From: Panulirus ornatus | Lineage: Eukaryota > Arthropoda > Malacostraca > Decapoda > Palinuridae | Assembly: GCF_036320965.1 (NCBI RefSeq) | Contig: NC_092228.1 | Location: forward strand, 19,076,893 to 19,140,892 | Reading direction: 5' to 3' | DNA: 64,000 bases | Shown: positions 11,902 to 23,249 of the stretch, piece after piece | Layout: the number at the start of each line of letters is the position of its first letter | Position numbering within the stretch: position 1 is the first letter of the stretch | Translations under genes and position numbers: made by a program | Notes under the pieces: generated by a model | Databases searched by the model: none | Seen by the model: the letters and a program-made list of their open reading frames with translations, nothing else | Told to the model about the DNA's origin: nothing

Positions 11902-12460
11902 GCAGACATATACATATATACACATGTACATATGTACATAATTCATACTGTCTGCCCTTATTCATTCCCATCACCACCCCACCACACATGAAATAACAAC
12001 CCCCTCCCCCCTCAGGTGCGTGAGGCAGCGCTAGGAAGACAATAAAGGCCCCATTTGTTCACACTCAGTCTCTAGCTGTCACGTAGTAATGCACCAAAAC
12101 CACAGCTCCCTTTTCATATCCAGGCCCCAAAGAACTTTCCATGGTTTACCCCAGACACTTCACATGCATTGGTTCAATCCATTGACAGCACGTCGACCCC
12201 GGTATACCACATCGTTCCAATTCACTCTATTCCTTGCACGCCTTTCACCCTCCTGCATGTTCAGGCCCCGATCACTCAAAATCCTTTTCACTCCATCTTT
12301 CCACCTCCAATTTGGTCTCCCACTTCTCCTCATTCCCTCCACCTCTGACACATATATCCTCTTGGTCAATCTTTCCTCACTCATTCTCTCCATGTGACCA
12401 AACCATTTCAAAACATCCTCTTCTGCTATCTCAACCACACTCTTTTTATTACCACACATA
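11708..12460 (-). mobile_element. R1-B LINE fragment
   Basis: Minus-strand 3' UTR of the long type (11708-12190) followed by the C-terminal end of the ORF, which is open from 12459 down to 12160 (CGNKKSVVE.AEEDVLKWFGH ... NVVYRG). It is 5'-truncated at the MCGNKKS motif. The UTR microsatellite has expanded to a 70-bp (TA)n tract. Confidence 0.87.
11829..11898. repeat. (TA)n microsatellite inside the R1-B 3' UTR
   Basis: 35 uninterrupted TA units at a position where other B copies carry mixed TACATA/TACACA sequence, so it probably grew from the LINE's own UTR repeat. Confidence 0.95.
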
Positions 12461-13094
12461 AATAAAAACTAATTAGGCTACCTACAAATATCCCATACAC
12501 ATTCTTAGAATACAATATAATTCTTAGCAGTTTGAACTTGGTTCTTGTTCTAAAGGGAGCTCTGTATACTGCAAAAGGATTGTGCTAATTGGTGTTTAAG
12601 ATATAAATTCAATAAATGTTTAGCATATGATTGTAGATGGAGTAATTAGATCCAAAACAACAGGTTGTAGACAATGAACAAAATGGTTTTCAAATCCTAT
12701 GAGATTTTTTCCAAGTCTAAAAGAATGGTGATCTAAGAAAATCAATGTTTCTGGTCACTAATGAAAACTATTCTTGCAATCTAGGTACTATACACTGTCT
12801 GATAAAACATAATTTTCTAAATTAAAATGCAACTCTTAAGATGTAAAATAATGTTGATATAGTACTCTGTAAGGTTAAGAGAGTAAATAATTCCTACAGG
12901 AATAGACAATATACAGTAATATACACATGCTATTGAATAACAACATTCCCATGTATCCTTTAATCATATAAATAACATTCTGCAAGTGATTCAGCTGTCA
13001 TAGCTGATCACTGCAATTCTAAACCTTTCATCTATTCTACCATAAGCTTCCTTGACTGTCCTGTCTCTGACTGCATTCATTGCTCTTATGGCTC
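12461..13094. other. Unassigned intronic DNA
   Basis: AT-rich; no coding or repeat signature recognised. Confidence 0.4.
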
Positions 13095-13445
13095 TACTCA
13101 AATAGGCAGGAACATTAAATAGGAGCATTATGTAGAAACTTTAAGCAGTAGTAGCTGGTAAGATCAATAGCTGGGAGCATTGGGTTGAAGTAGTAGGATG
13201 GAACATTAGGCAGTAATCTGGGTGGACACACATTACGTAGAAGCAGATGGTAGGAACACTAGGTAGGAGGCTCTGAAAATGCTGCACTAGAATTGCCCAT
13301 CTGCCAGTGGCCTGTTAAGGGAGAGCCACTAAGGGATATGAAGCAGCAATGAAGTTCAACAGTGATTGAGACTTTTTTGCCATGGCTGCCCCTTGAAGGA
13401 GTTCCAAAAGGGAACGGACATCAGAGATACAGATAGATAGATAGC
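13095..13445 (+). mobile_element. Repeat D (copy 2)
   Basis: Sense-strand copy: degenerate GTAGTAGGA/AGGAACATTAGG units (13100-13275), then the conserved block CCAGTGGCCTGTTAAGG (about 13302) and GGAGTTCCAAAAGGGAAC (about 13399). It ends CATCAGAGATACAGATAGATAGATAG, a 3' end followed by an (ATAG)n tail. Truncated at its 5' side compared with copies 1 and 4. Confidence 0.7.
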
Positions 13446-13706
13446 AGCTTCACTGTTACTTAGTGAGTATAACACCAAAGCCTAAATGTTTATGATAGTT
13501 ATCATTGAGTGACTGTTTAGGCTTGCTCTTTTTTCCTTGCATATATTCATCACTGACTGCTCCATAATAATGTACAGTAAACCCTTGATTTAACAAACTA
13601 CAAGGGGGAAGGGATGTCCATTAAGGCCAAAAGTCTGTTAAATTAAATGTAACCTATTTCTGTGCCACATTTAAGTTCAAATGCTTTATTTTAACTCCTC
13701 TATCAC

Positions 13707-13889
13707 TATAGAGTTTAATTTGTGGTATGACAGTTGGGCAGTGGGCACCCAGCAGCATGGGAATGCTTGCAGGGCAGTTGGAGGCAGGAGTGAGACTGAG
13801 ATAGAGGTGATGCCACCCCTCTCCTGTGAAAGGACTCTTTTTTATAATAAAGTGAGGTCAGACTACCTACTTTCATTGTACCTCTTTCA
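13707..13889 (+). repeat. 5' LTR of the gypsy-like element
   Basis: 183 bp aligning with 14781-14962 throughout, for example GAGGTGATGCCACCCCTCTC in both and CCTGTGAAAGGA in both. It starts TATAGAG (TG of the usual TG..CA end mutated to TA) and ends TTTCA. Confidence 0.85.
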
Positions 13890-13914
13890 TGGATCTGTGA
13901 GTAGGATTTGAACC
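13890..13914 (+). promoter_or_regulatory. tRNA primer binding site (PBS)
   Basis: It begins TGG immediately after the LTR. The complement reads as the last 25 nt of a tRNA with exact spacing: GG-TTCAAAT-CC(TAC) T-arm, a 7-nt acceptor strand, one discriminator base and CCA. I cannot assign the tRNA species. It is not a tRNA gene, since the anticodon half is absent. Confidence 0.7.
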
Positions 13915-14531
13915 TCGAGGGAAAATCCCAAGTTATCACAAGGTTGCTCACCTTCTTCAGATGGGGCACACCTAAGGAAATCCCCTTGGACAGGGGTGTT
14001 GGAGGTAGCCTGCACAACAGCAAAGCTACTCAGGTTATGCTCCAACATCTCAACACCCCCTTAAGAGAGGGCGATAAGTCACTCGTAAAGCTGGCAGCAG
14101 GAAGACAGTTGTGAGATGGTGTCCCAGCACCCCATCAACATTATCTGATAAACTGGTGATGGAGAACTACTCTGCAAAACATGGAGCAGGCCATAACATG
14201 GGGCCAGGCTCCCGTACAGGGCAGCACAGCAGGTGATGATGCTACACTGTCCCAGCTGTCCGTGGGCACCCATATCTGCATGCAGGATGTCATATCAAAG
14301 GTGTGGGACAGGTCGGGCATGGTAGTGGAGGTGAAGTCACACAGACAATACTCAGTGAAGGTGGATGGCAGTGGCTGCCTGTCTTTGCAAAACCAACATC
14401 ATAAATGCCCCACGGATTCACTGATCCCCATGACACCTGTGGGTCAAGGGGAGTACCCACCAGCAGCAGATTTGCCCCCAGTTGTGGCAACAACCAGCCT
14501 CAGCTGGCGGCGCCCTCACCATGTGAGGTAA
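13908..14531 (+). pseudogene. Ty3/gypsy pol remnant: integrase C-terminal region
   Basis: One frame runs through with two TGA stops (14112-14114 and about 14157). It reads RWGTPKEIPLDRGVGGSLHN, then LQHLNTPLREGDKS and GRQL*DGVPAPHQHYL, and later LSVGTHICMQDVISKVWDRS, GMVVEVKSHRQYSVKVDGSG and LSLQNQ. Gypsy-type integrases end with ..YLNTP....SPA.LL.GR..RD.(I/V)P and ..G..VR(I/V)Q......WD(R/K)(T/S)G.(I/V)VEV....QY.V(K/R)VDGSGR..LRNR. The catalytic DDE core is missing. Confidence 0.75.
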
Positions 14532-14780
14532 CGTCCCACACACTTACAAGATCATGCTTGTGGTGGCTCCTGTGAAGAGTGAACACACTAATTTGTCATG
14601 TTATTTTCATTCTGTTCACATGCAAAGGAAGTGTATTGTTGCTAAACAGTGATGTGTGTATATTTGCCTTATTCCTTGTCAAATTCTAATTTCATTCTCT
14701 TTTTTTCAGTGCTTTTTGTTTTCAGTTTTGTTCTTGTTGTAACAAAAGTCACGCTTTATAATCAAAATCTCGTGGGGGGG

Positions 14781-14962
14781 TGTAGAGTTTAGTGTGTGGT
14801 ACAATAGTTGGGCAGCGACCACCCGGCAAAGTAAGCACATTCGCTGGGCAGCTGGAGGCACAAGTCAGACTCACACAGAGGTGATGCCACCCCTCTCCTG
14901 TGAAAGGATACCTCTTATCTCATGGTGAAGATGGACTACCTGCTTTCATTGCACCTTTTACA
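14781..14962 (+). repeat. 3' LTR of the gypsy-like element
   Basis: 182 bp with intact TG...CA ends (TGTAGAG...TTTTACA), preceded by the polypurine run GTGGGGGGG. Divergence from the 5' LTR looks like roughly 15-20% by eye, so the insertion is old. Confidence 0.85.
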
Positions 14963-15251
14963 ATCAATTGAATCCATTTTGAATTGTATGGATTGCAAAA
15001 TTATTTAGCAAATAAAGTCACAATTCTGAAATAACAAAAACAATTTGTATAACCTGACAGCATAACAGCCTGAGACCGAAACAAGACGCATCTACCCCAC
15101 ACTACCAAAAACAAGTGCGACATGAAACGCACATGGTGTGGTGTTTGAGATTCTTTTTTAATTTTTCATATAATTAATGTACTGTATTATTATTTATCCA
15201 TTAAATCTGAAATCCATTACATCGGGTATGTTAAATCGAGGTTTTACTGTA

Positions 15252-16237
15252 TACACCAAATAATAATAACACACTGCCCTATAGTTACCAAATCTATATT
15301 TCTTCTGCTCCTTAGAAGAACAGCCTAGTCCTTCAGTGATTTGACTTTCCCTATGCACAATCATCAATTATCCATATCATCCAGAAAATTTTTTATAGGT
15401 GATCCAATTACCCCATCCACCATCTGCAGTACAAAATATAAGAAAAACCTTTGTTTCCCTCTTTTGCTGAACTAGATAAAACTACACACACTTATAAACC
15501 CACATTGATCTGCATTACTTTTACTGCATCAAATTTTGTACATTTGAAAATTATGTTCACATAATTCTATCTCAAATATGCTGAGATGAAAATGTTGAAG
15601 ATAATAAATCATAAGAAAAATTATTCACTCCTAATATACAGTTTTATACAATAAGAAATACAACACACTGTCAACCAAAAGCACATATCATGACTGACTG
15701 TTAAGAGAAGGGATTAGCTCCTCTGAAGATGATCATGAAATGATAAAAAAACAACCATTCACTAGTTACTGGTAACACAGCCAAAGTACAGTGCATGTGA
15801 TTAATCACATTTTCCTGTGACAATTGCATGTATGCAGGACAATTATCTGAAAAGTCTCTGTCTGTACCAACAAAGAAACTTTGTCAAGGGAATAGTTATG
15901 TATCAATATCACCGTAAAAACGTCTACTAAAACAGTGAGGGTATTTGGAGATAAGTAAATGAGTCTGGAGAAAATACTCAAGAGATAATCAGAATTTGTC
16001 AAGAAGGAAAAGTGAGTGAAGTACAGTGACATGGAGATGAAAAGGATAATAGGCATTCAAATAATTCAAATATATGATTGTACAATATATAAAGAAGAAA
16101 AGAAAACGGTGAAGTTGATAAGTATACAAAATGAGCAAGAATACATATACAAGTATACAAAAAATGAGTAGTAGCTTTTGTGTTTAGGAGTCTTTTACTC
16201 TTAATGAAGTATGTTAATAAAAAAATTCCACACTTAC
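15252..16237. other. Intron between DOCK exons e6 and e7, no repeat recognised
   Basis: AT-rich sequence with short ORFs only (for example minus 15805-16056) and no family motifs. It ends at the donor of e6. Confidence 0.4.
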
Positions 16238-16386
16238 TTGATTTCAAGGGCTGCAGCAAGATCTGACAACACAAGTCCTACTAGAAAATGCTGTTTACGG
16301 AAAGAGCTGGACAATGTCATAAAAGCACTGCGGTTTCCACCAAATACAGTTGAGATGAATGAAGACTGACTGGTGGTTGATCCAAT
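16238..16386 (-). CDS. DOCK7: DOCK6/7/8-like GEF, internal exon e6
   Basis: This 149-nt exon starts in phase 0 (IGSTTSQSSFISTVFGG...) and contains SFRKQHFLVGLVLSDLAAAL, then EI plus two bases of a split codon. FR.QHFL.GL...(E/D)LA.AL is a conserved DOCK6/7/8 motif. The acceptor is ATATTTTAG at 16387 and the donor is CAA/GTAAGT at 16237. The two trailing bases (AA) are completed by T of e7 to give Asn. Confidence 0.93.
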
Positions 16387-17169
16387 CTAAAATATTTAAA
16401 AATGCGTGAACTCAAAAACATTCAAAAACACCATTATGGCAACAGAGTTAAATCCAAATCTAAATGAAGATTAATGGATTGATATGTTCAAGAAAATATA
16501 AACTCACTTCAAAAGTTACTTCCCATCTCCAGGAGAATACCAAAATCTAAGGTGCCATCAAATAAACCATTAAAGCATGTCTTCATATTTACCTAACATC
16601 AACTCTTAGTAACATTCTCTGTAAATTTCAACATAACCTTCATTCTCATCGTACCTATAATAACATACCATCATAAACCAATGTATCACATAGTAAAAAT
16701 GGATATAAATAAAAAGTAACTCTAATATGATGGGATCTTTAATGAATAATGAGTTATCAAATGATATCACTGAGGCACAATAACTTGATCTACATATAAC
16801 AGTAAAAAAAAGATGTGTCAAAATAGCTCACTTTAGAAAAAGTCACTGTATCTTGAGTAGTATACCAAAAGCTTATCTTCCCCTAAACATGCTCTTCATT
16901 GTATATCTCCAAATTAACATCAAATCAAATCTACGTTAATATACTCTGTGAATCTTCACTCATCCTTTATTCTCCCTCTAGCAACAACCAAATACATCAC
17001 CAAAAACACTGTTCTTTCATGACAAATGAAGGCAGTATTATTAAGAAACTGCTCTCTTTTATCCTTCTCATGTTTGCTGAGATAGCATAGGCAACTGAAT
17101 GCCCTAATCATGAACATCTCATCTATGCAATATTAAAAAATACACACTTCCACTTTTCACAGCAAACTA
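16387..17169. other. Intron between DOCK exons e5 and e6, no repeat recognised
   Basis: AT-rich; short ORFs without recognisable content. Confidence 0.4.
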
Positions 17170-18061
17170 TTCTACTCTGCAGAACCCCAGCGACAAACTA
17201 AACATATTTCAACTCAGTGCCAGTGGCACTCAGAGAACACAACATCCACACAGCCCTCATTCAAGAAACTAGACTCAAATCCACATCTACTCTCCCACCC
17301 TTCTACAGCTACACAACTTGGATAACAATGACAAGAATGATGAATCTTAACAATGCTTGTTCATCAAACCTTACCTTTTTCCAATACCAGTGACAACATC
17401 AAACAGCTCACAGAAAATGAAAACACTATAGAAATACAATACATAAAAATAAAACTTCACAGTACTAATTACAACATAATCAACATCTACATACATTACC
17501 CCACTCTACATGCCCCTAATGATATACTCCCCAACTGAAGAACCTCAACAGCATGCCCAATACCTATCTCTAATGAGATTTCAACGCCCACCATTCAACA
17601 TGGCTCAGCTCTCACACCCATAACCCCCGAAGTGAAACAACTCATAAACCAATTGAAACCTCTTCCTGTCCTCAACCTAACCAACCAGCCAACCAGACTC
17701 CCAACCCACCAATGTCAGCAACTGATAATGACAGACACCACATTTTGCTCACTAACACTATACACAAGGACCAATTGGAGTACACTGCATGAACTGTCCT
17801 ATGACTACTTGCCCATCCTATTCAAATGCCATTTGGCCTACCCAATTACCACAACCACTGAAAAAAAATTACCCAACTTTTGGTAGCAGACTGGCCAGTC
17901 TTCACTCAGAAAATAGAAACAGAGCTCCAAAACTTCAATAAAGATGATTTCACATCACTAAATCATGCAAAATCACACTTTATCAACAACTCCAACCAAT
18001 CCAGCAAAAACCACACATCAAAGGGAAACAGACGACTTAAAAACCACTTGAGTTCAACGAC
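17170..18061 (+). mobile_element. Dead Jockey-like LINE, endonuclease region
   Basis: Broken plus-strand frames give, in order, HNIHTALIQETRLKSTSTLP (about 17238), NNACSSNLTF (about 17350) and SDNIKQLTENENTIEIQYIK (17390-17450). Then come NIINIYIHYPTLHAPN (17470-17520), DFNAHHSTWLS (about 17578) and PTRLPTHQCQQ. These are the QE(T), YIPP and (G)DFNAHH motifs of a Jockey-superfamily APE endonuclease. Several frameshifts and stops; no RT domain follows because a MITE begins at 18062. Confidence 0.7.
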
Positions 18062-18261
18062 TTAACCCCTTTCAGAGCAACGACGAACCATTTAGGACAA
18101 TGACTGACCCTCCTTCAGTACACTGATGTACCTTCTTGAATACGAAGACTTCAATCCTTAGTACAATTAGTAAAATCACCATCCTCATAATTCAAGTGGT
18201 CGTACAGAAAGGGTTCAGTTCTCGTACTCAAGAGGTTAAATCGTCGTACTCTAGGGGTTAA
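18062..18261. mobile_element. piggyBac-like MITE (TTAA-flanked)
   Basis: It starts TTAACCCCTTTCAGAGCAAC and ends GTCGTACTCTAGGGGTTAA, whose reverse complement TTAACCCCTAGAGTACGAC is an imperfect inverted repeat of the start. TTAA is the piggyBac target duplication. Internally the motif CTCAAGAGGTTAAATCGTCG and relatives (CAAGTGGT..) repeat about four times, and one more relative lies outside at 18272-18292. 200 bp; no coding capacity. Confidence 0.6.
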
Positions 18262-18369
18262 GTAATCATAGTCAAGTGGTTAAATTGTCATACAACCATC
18301 CTCCCCACAAGTTACATACCCCATAAAGCAGAGAAATTAGAGAACAAATCCAAACACTAAGCAACACTA

Positions 18370-19000
18370 TCACTAACGAAATAAAATAGGGCTTTCACTA
18401 CCTTTTCTCTCTTCACCAACCCACTCTCCCTGGCTCTCTCACTTTGCACACCATCACAACCAAAACACCCTACATCTGCCATCCTATCATCAAACACATT
18501 CAACAATCTTTCAAAGTACTCACTCCTACTTCTCCTGCCTCCAACACTACTTGTTAACACTTTCCTTTTTGCCCCCTTCACCAATGATCCCATTTGTTCT
18601 CTTGTCTTTTGCTCATTATTTACCTCCTTTCAAAACATCTGTTTGTTCACCCAAAAGTTAATGATACTCTCTCACCTCAACTCTCATTTGCCCTCTTTTT
18701 CAACCCTTGCACCTTTCTCTTGACCTCCTCCTGCTTTCTCTTATACACCTCCCATTCATTTGCACTCCCTTCTTGTAAGTACTGTCCAAGTGTCTTTCTC
18801 TCCTATTTCAAAGCAACTTTACTTCATCCCACCACTCACTATCCTTTCTCATGCCACATGCATCTCTTGCATATACCATCAGTGCTTCCTAAATATATCC
18901 TATTCATCTACTCCCCTCACTTCATTTACTGTCACTTTTTACCATTCTACACTCAATCTCTCTTGGTATTTCTTCACGTGCCTCCTTTTTTTCATGCATA
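18370..19000 (-). mobile_element. Old R1-type LINE fragment (EN-RT linker region)
   Basis: Minus-strand matches: VVKA(L) / LVKRE.V, SERARESGLV, FDDRMADVGCFGCDGVQSER and RSRSEYFERLLNVF (18357-18593). Then come KGAKRKV, QMGSLVK and K.ANES up to about 19000. Substitutions and frameshifts throughout; both ends truncated. Confidence 0.75.
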
Positions 19001-19159
19001 TTCGCCATTTCCTGTATATATATATATACACACATGTATATATAACTTGACTTCATCCATTCTCAATGCCACCCTGCCCCACAGGAAACAGCACAAATGC
19101 ATGAAGAAAAAGAAAAAAGATAACATATACAGTCTCTTCTTCTACCTCACACCCAATTG

Positions 19160-19785
19160 ACATCCAAACAATATTATATGGTTGTGAGGTATGGCCTACA
19201 GATGAAGTTGTGCGGAGGAGGATGGATGTGTTAGAAGTGATAAATTTGAGGATAATAAGTGCCGTGAGGTGGTTTGATTGAGTAAGTAATATATGGGTAA
19301 GAGAAATGTGTGGTAACAAAGGGTGTAGCTGAGACAGCAGAAGAGGGTGTGCTGAAATGGTTTGGACATATGGAGAAAATGAGAGAGGAAAGGTTGAAAA
19401 AGAGGATGCATGTGTCAGAAGTGGAAGGAACAAGGAGAAAGGGGAGACTGAGTTGGAGATGGAAGGATGGAGTGAAATAAATCTTAAGTGATCGGGGCCT
19501 GAACATGCAGGAGGGTGAAAGGCATGCAGAGGTTAGTGTGAATTATAACAATGTGTTATATTGGGGATGACATGCTGTCAATGGACTAAACCAGGGCATG
19601 CAAAACATTCAGGGTAAACCATGGAAAGGTCTGTGGGCTTTGGATGTGTGAGGAGAGGGAGCTGTGGTTTCAGTGCATTATATATGACAGCAAAAGATTG
19701 GATGTAAGCAAGTGTGGCCTTTCTTGGTCTGTTCCTGGCATTACCTCGCTAATGCAGGAAACAGTGATCAGGTATGGTAAAAAAA
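19160..19785 (+). mobile_element. Old R1-type LINE 3' fragment
   Basis: It begins in the C-terminal region (TILYGCEVWPTDEVVRRRMD at about 19167), runs through ISAVRWFD, ACLKWFGHMEKM-like sequence and LNMQEGERHAE. It then enters a B-like 3' UTR ending TTACCTCGCTAATGCAGGAA ACAGTGATC plus an A-rich tail. Confidence 0.8.
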
Positions 19786-19794
19786 AGTAATATG

Positions 19795-19930
19795 GATGGG
19801 GAGCTGTGGTTTCGATGCATTGCATGTGACACCTGGACAATGGATGTGAGTGGATGTGGTTTTTCTTCATCTCTTCCTAGTGCTACCTCACTAAAGCAGG
19901 AAATGACGATGATAATAATAATAATAATCA
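19795..19930 (+). mobile_element. Second R1-B 3' end in tandem
   Basis: Only the last ~130 bp of a B-type UTR (GGGGAGCTGTGGTTTCGATGC ... GCTACCTCACTAAAGCAGGAA) with an (ATA)n tail, directly after the tail of the previous copy. Confidence 0.7.
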
Positions 19931-19995
19931 GACATGACTCATAGAATATTGTAAAAATAAGGAAATGAAAGAAAACAATAATAAGCAATACTAAC

Positions 19996-20103
19996 CGAAG
20001 GGCATGGTGATGATGGAGCAGAAATGGCCGACAATGGTGTACAGAATGGCAGATTCAAGGCAACATAATGTTCATGGCTGCACACAATCCGCACAAAGTC
20101 TAA
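19996..20103 (-). CDS. DOCK7: DOCK6/7/8-like GEF, internal exon e5
   Basis: This 108-nt exon (36 codons, phase 0 both ends) encodes [20 protein letters not shown] and a short Ser/Pro-rich tail ([12 protein letters not shown]). DOCK7-type proteins have LDFLRI(V/I)C(S/N)HEHY..LNLP at the same place, directly after the segment encoded by e4. The acceptor is TTATTTCAG at 20104 and the donor is TCG/GTTAGT at 19995. A short R1-B fragment begins about 60 bp upstream of the acceptor. Confidence 0.92.
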
Positions 20104-20164
20104 CTGAAATAAGGTTAAGAGAGACATAAAATACAGTACAAAATTCCCTTGCTTAAATAAATAT

Positions 20165-20343
20165 GAATAATATGTTAAAAGAGACTGAGTGTGAACGAAT
20201 GTGATCTTTGCTGTCTTTTCCTCGCGCACACGCAGGGGGAGGGGGGTTGTCACTTCATGTGTGGCGGGGTGGTGACGGGAATGAATACGGGCAGATAATA
20301 TGAATTATGTACAAGTGTATACATGTATATGTCTGTGTGTGTA
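20165..20343 (+). mobile_element. R1-B 3' UTR fragment, plus strand
   Basis: GAGACTGAGTGTGAACGAATG to GTCTGTGTGTGTAT of the B-type UTR, ending head-on against the poly(T) of the minus-strand copy at 20344. It lies about 60 bp upstream of DOCK exon e5. Confidence 0.8.
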
Positions 20344-21884
20344 TTTTTTTTTTCTTTTTTTTGCTTTGTCGCTGTCTCCCACGTTTCCGAGCTAGCGCAA
20401 GGAAACAGACGAAAGAAATGGCCCAACCCACCCCCATACACATGCCTTGATTCAATCCACTGACAGCACGTCAACCCCGGTATACCACATTGCTCCAATT
20501 CACTCTATTCTTTGCCCTCCTTTCACCCTCCTGCATGTTCAGGCCCCGATCACACAAAATCTTTTTCACTCCATCTTTCCACCTCCAATTTGGTCTCCCT
20601 CTTCTCCTCGTTCCCTTCACCTCCGACACATATATCATCTTGGTCAATCTTTCCTCACTCATTCTCTCCATGTGACAACACCATTTCAAAACACCCTCTC
20701 CTGCTCTCTCAACCACGCTCTTTTTATTTCCACACATCTCTCTTACCCTTACGTTACTTACTCGATCAAACCACCTCACACCACACATTGTCCTCAAACA
20801 TCTCATTTCCAGCACATCCATCCTCCTGCGCACAACTCTATCCATAGTCCACGCCTCGCAACCATACAACATTGTTGGAACCACTATTCCTTCAAACATA
20901 CCCATTTTTGCTTTCCGAGATAATGTTCTCGACTACCACACATTCTTCAAGGCTCCCAGAATTTTCGCCCCCTCCCCCACCCTATGATCCACTTCCGCTT
21001 CCATGGTTCCATCCGCTGCCAGATCCACTCCCAGATCTCTAAAACACCTCACTTCCTCCAGTTTTTCTCCATTCAAACTCACCTCCCAATTGAATTGACC
21101 CTCAACCCTACTGTACCTAATAACCTTGCTCTTATTCACATTTACTCTTAACTTTCTTCTTTCACACACTTTACCAAACTCAGTCACCAGCTTCTGCAGT
21201 TTCTCACATGAATCAGCCACCAGCGCTGTATCATCAGCGAACAACAACTGACTCACTTCCCAAGCTCTCTCATCCCCAAAAGACTTCATACTTGCCCCTC
21301 TTTCCAAAACTCTTCCATTCACCTCCCTAACAACCCCATCCATAAACAAATTAAACAACCATGGAGACATCACACACCCCTGCTGCAAACCTACATTCAC
21401 TGAGAACCAATCACTTTCCTCTCTTCCTACACGTACACATGCCTTACATCCTCGATAAAAACTTTTCACTGCTTCTAACAACTTGCCTCCCACACCATAT
21501 ATTCTTAATACCTTCCACAGAGCATCTCTATCAACTCTATCATATGCCTTCTCCAGATCCATAAATGCTACATACAAATCCATTTGCTTTTCTAAGTATT
21601 TCTCACATACATTCTTCAAAGCAAACACCTAATCCACACATCCTCTACCACTTCTGAAACCACACTGCTCTTCCCCAATCTGATGCTCTGTACATGCCTT
21701 CACCCTCTCAATCAATACCCTCCCATATAATTTACCAGGAATACTCAACAAACTTATACCTCTGTAATTTGAGCACTCACTCTTATCCCCTTTGCCTTTG
21801 TACAATGGCACTATGCACGCATTCTGCCAATCCTCAGGCACCTCACCATGAGTCATGCATACATTAAATAACCTTACCAACCAG

Positions 21885-21886
<2 letters not shown>
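20344..21886 (-). mobile_element. R1-A LINE, 5'-truncated at DWLVRLFN
   Basis: Poly(T) at 20346-20370, then the A-type 3' end with a ~90-bp internal UTR deletion (joined CACATG/CCTTGATT), the C-terminal region (20905-20471) and RT (21628-20933). FADDTALVAD is intact. A TAG replaces the Gln codon of GCVDQVF at about 21629, as in copy A, and a frameshift lies near 20930. The 5' junction is a (TA)n tract. Confidence 0.9.

Positions 21887-21953
<67 letters not shown>
21887..21953. repeat. (TA)n tract between two minus-strand R1 copies
   Basis: About 33 TA units; on its right it passes straight into the poly(T) of the next copy. Confidence 0.95.
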
Positions 21954-21971
<18 letters not shown>

Positions 21972-22730
21972 TTTTTATACTTTGTCGCTGTCTCCCGCAT
22001 TTGCGAGGTAGCGCAAGGAAACAGACGAAAGAAATGCCCCCCCCCCCCACACACATGTACAAACACACGTCCACACACGCAAATATACATACCTACACAG
22101 CTTTCCATGGTTTACCCCAGACGCTTCACATGCCTTGATTCAATCCACTGACAGCACGTCAACCCCTGTATACCACATCGCTCCAATTCACTCTATTCCT
22201 TGCCCTCCTTTCACCCTCCTGCATGTTCAGGCCCCGATCACACAAAATCTTTTTCACTCCATCTTTCCACCTCCAATTTGGTCTCCCTCTTCTCCTCGTT
22301 CCCTCCACCTCCGACACATATATCCTCTTGGTCAATCTTTCCTCACTCATTCTCTCCATGTGCCCAAACCATTTCAAAACTCCCTCTTCTGCTCTCTCAA
22401 CCACGCTCTTTTTATTTCCACACATCTCTCTTACCCTTACGTTACTTACTCGATCAAACCACCTCACACCACACATTGTCCTCAAACATCTCATTTCCAG
22501 CACATCCATCCTCCTGCGCACAACTCTATCCATAGCCCACGCCTCGCAACCATACAGCATTGTTGGAACCACTATTCCTTCAAACATACCCATTTTTGCT
22601 TTCCGAGATAATGTTCTCGACTTCCACACATTTTTCAAGGCTCCCAAAATTTTCGCCCCCTCCCCCACCCTATGATCCACTTCTGCTTCCATGGTTCCAT
22701 CCGCTGACAGATCCACTCCCAGATATCTAT
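21954..22730 (-). mobile_element. R1-A LINE 3' fragment
   Basis: Poly(T) 21954-21976, complete A-type 3' UTR, then the ORF end, open from 22716 to 22159 (DGTMEAEVDHRVGEGAKILG ... VVYRG). Truncated at the YLGVDL motif. Confidence 0.9.
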
Positions 22731-22731
22731 A

Positions 22732-23028
<297 letters not shown>

Positions 23029-23249
23029 AAAATGTGAGGGAAAATAGTGAAATTGGAGAAAAATGTAGCTTAGACATTGAAGCTTATTGATACAGTGGTT
23101 AAATTGATGAGAACTGCTATTGACGTTTGTGTAAATAAATTATACATTTCCTTTTTTCCATAGCCAGAGGTTGAACCATTGTGACATTCTTTTTTTCATT
23201 CATTTCAAGCTAGAAGTTTCAGTTTTCTAAATTGTTTCTTACATTTCTC

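Larger units (their letters stand above)
13707..14962 (+). mobile_element. Miniature Ty3/gypsy-like LTR retrotransposon, internally deleted
   Basis: The two LTRs (13707-13889 and 14781-14962) flank only about 890 bp. In order this holds a primer binding site, an integrase C-terminal remnant and a G-rich polypurine tract (GTGGGGGGG, 14772-14780). Gag, protease, RT and RNase H are absent. Flanking pentamers ATCAC (13702-13706) and ATCAA (14963-14967) look like a 5-bp target duplication with one mismatch. It lies inside the TIR element at 13575-15249 and is therefore the younger insertion. Confidence 0.8.
13575..15249. mobile_element. pogo/Tigger-like TIR element carrying a nested LTR element
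   Basis: The left end CAGTAAACCCTTGATTTAAC (13575) and the reverse complement of the right end, CAGTAAAACCTCGATTTAAC (15249), form imperfect inverted repeats. Both are flanked by TA (13573-74 and 15250-51), the target duplication of Tc1/mariner/pogo elements. Without the nested LTR unit the element is about 414 bp and has no transposase, so it is a MITE-type non-autonomous copy. The family name is from TIR likeness (established pattern), not from a search. Confidence 0.75.

Noticed and set aside
11659..11996. ORFs rich in alternating Ile-Tyr (also at 22.9, 26.6, 28.0 and 34.3 kb)
   Set aside because: Translations of (TA)n tracts, open only because TA repeats lack stops in those frames.
13897..13914. 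tRNA B-box-like GGTTCAAATCC on the minus strand
   Set aside because: It is the T-arm complement within the LTR element's primer binding site; no A box, anticodon arm or cloverleaf is present.
18594..19160. 188-codon plus-strand ORF
   Set aside because: It lies antisense to an old R1 fragment (18370-19000) and continues into unrelated sequence; the composition is that of the LINE antisense strand.
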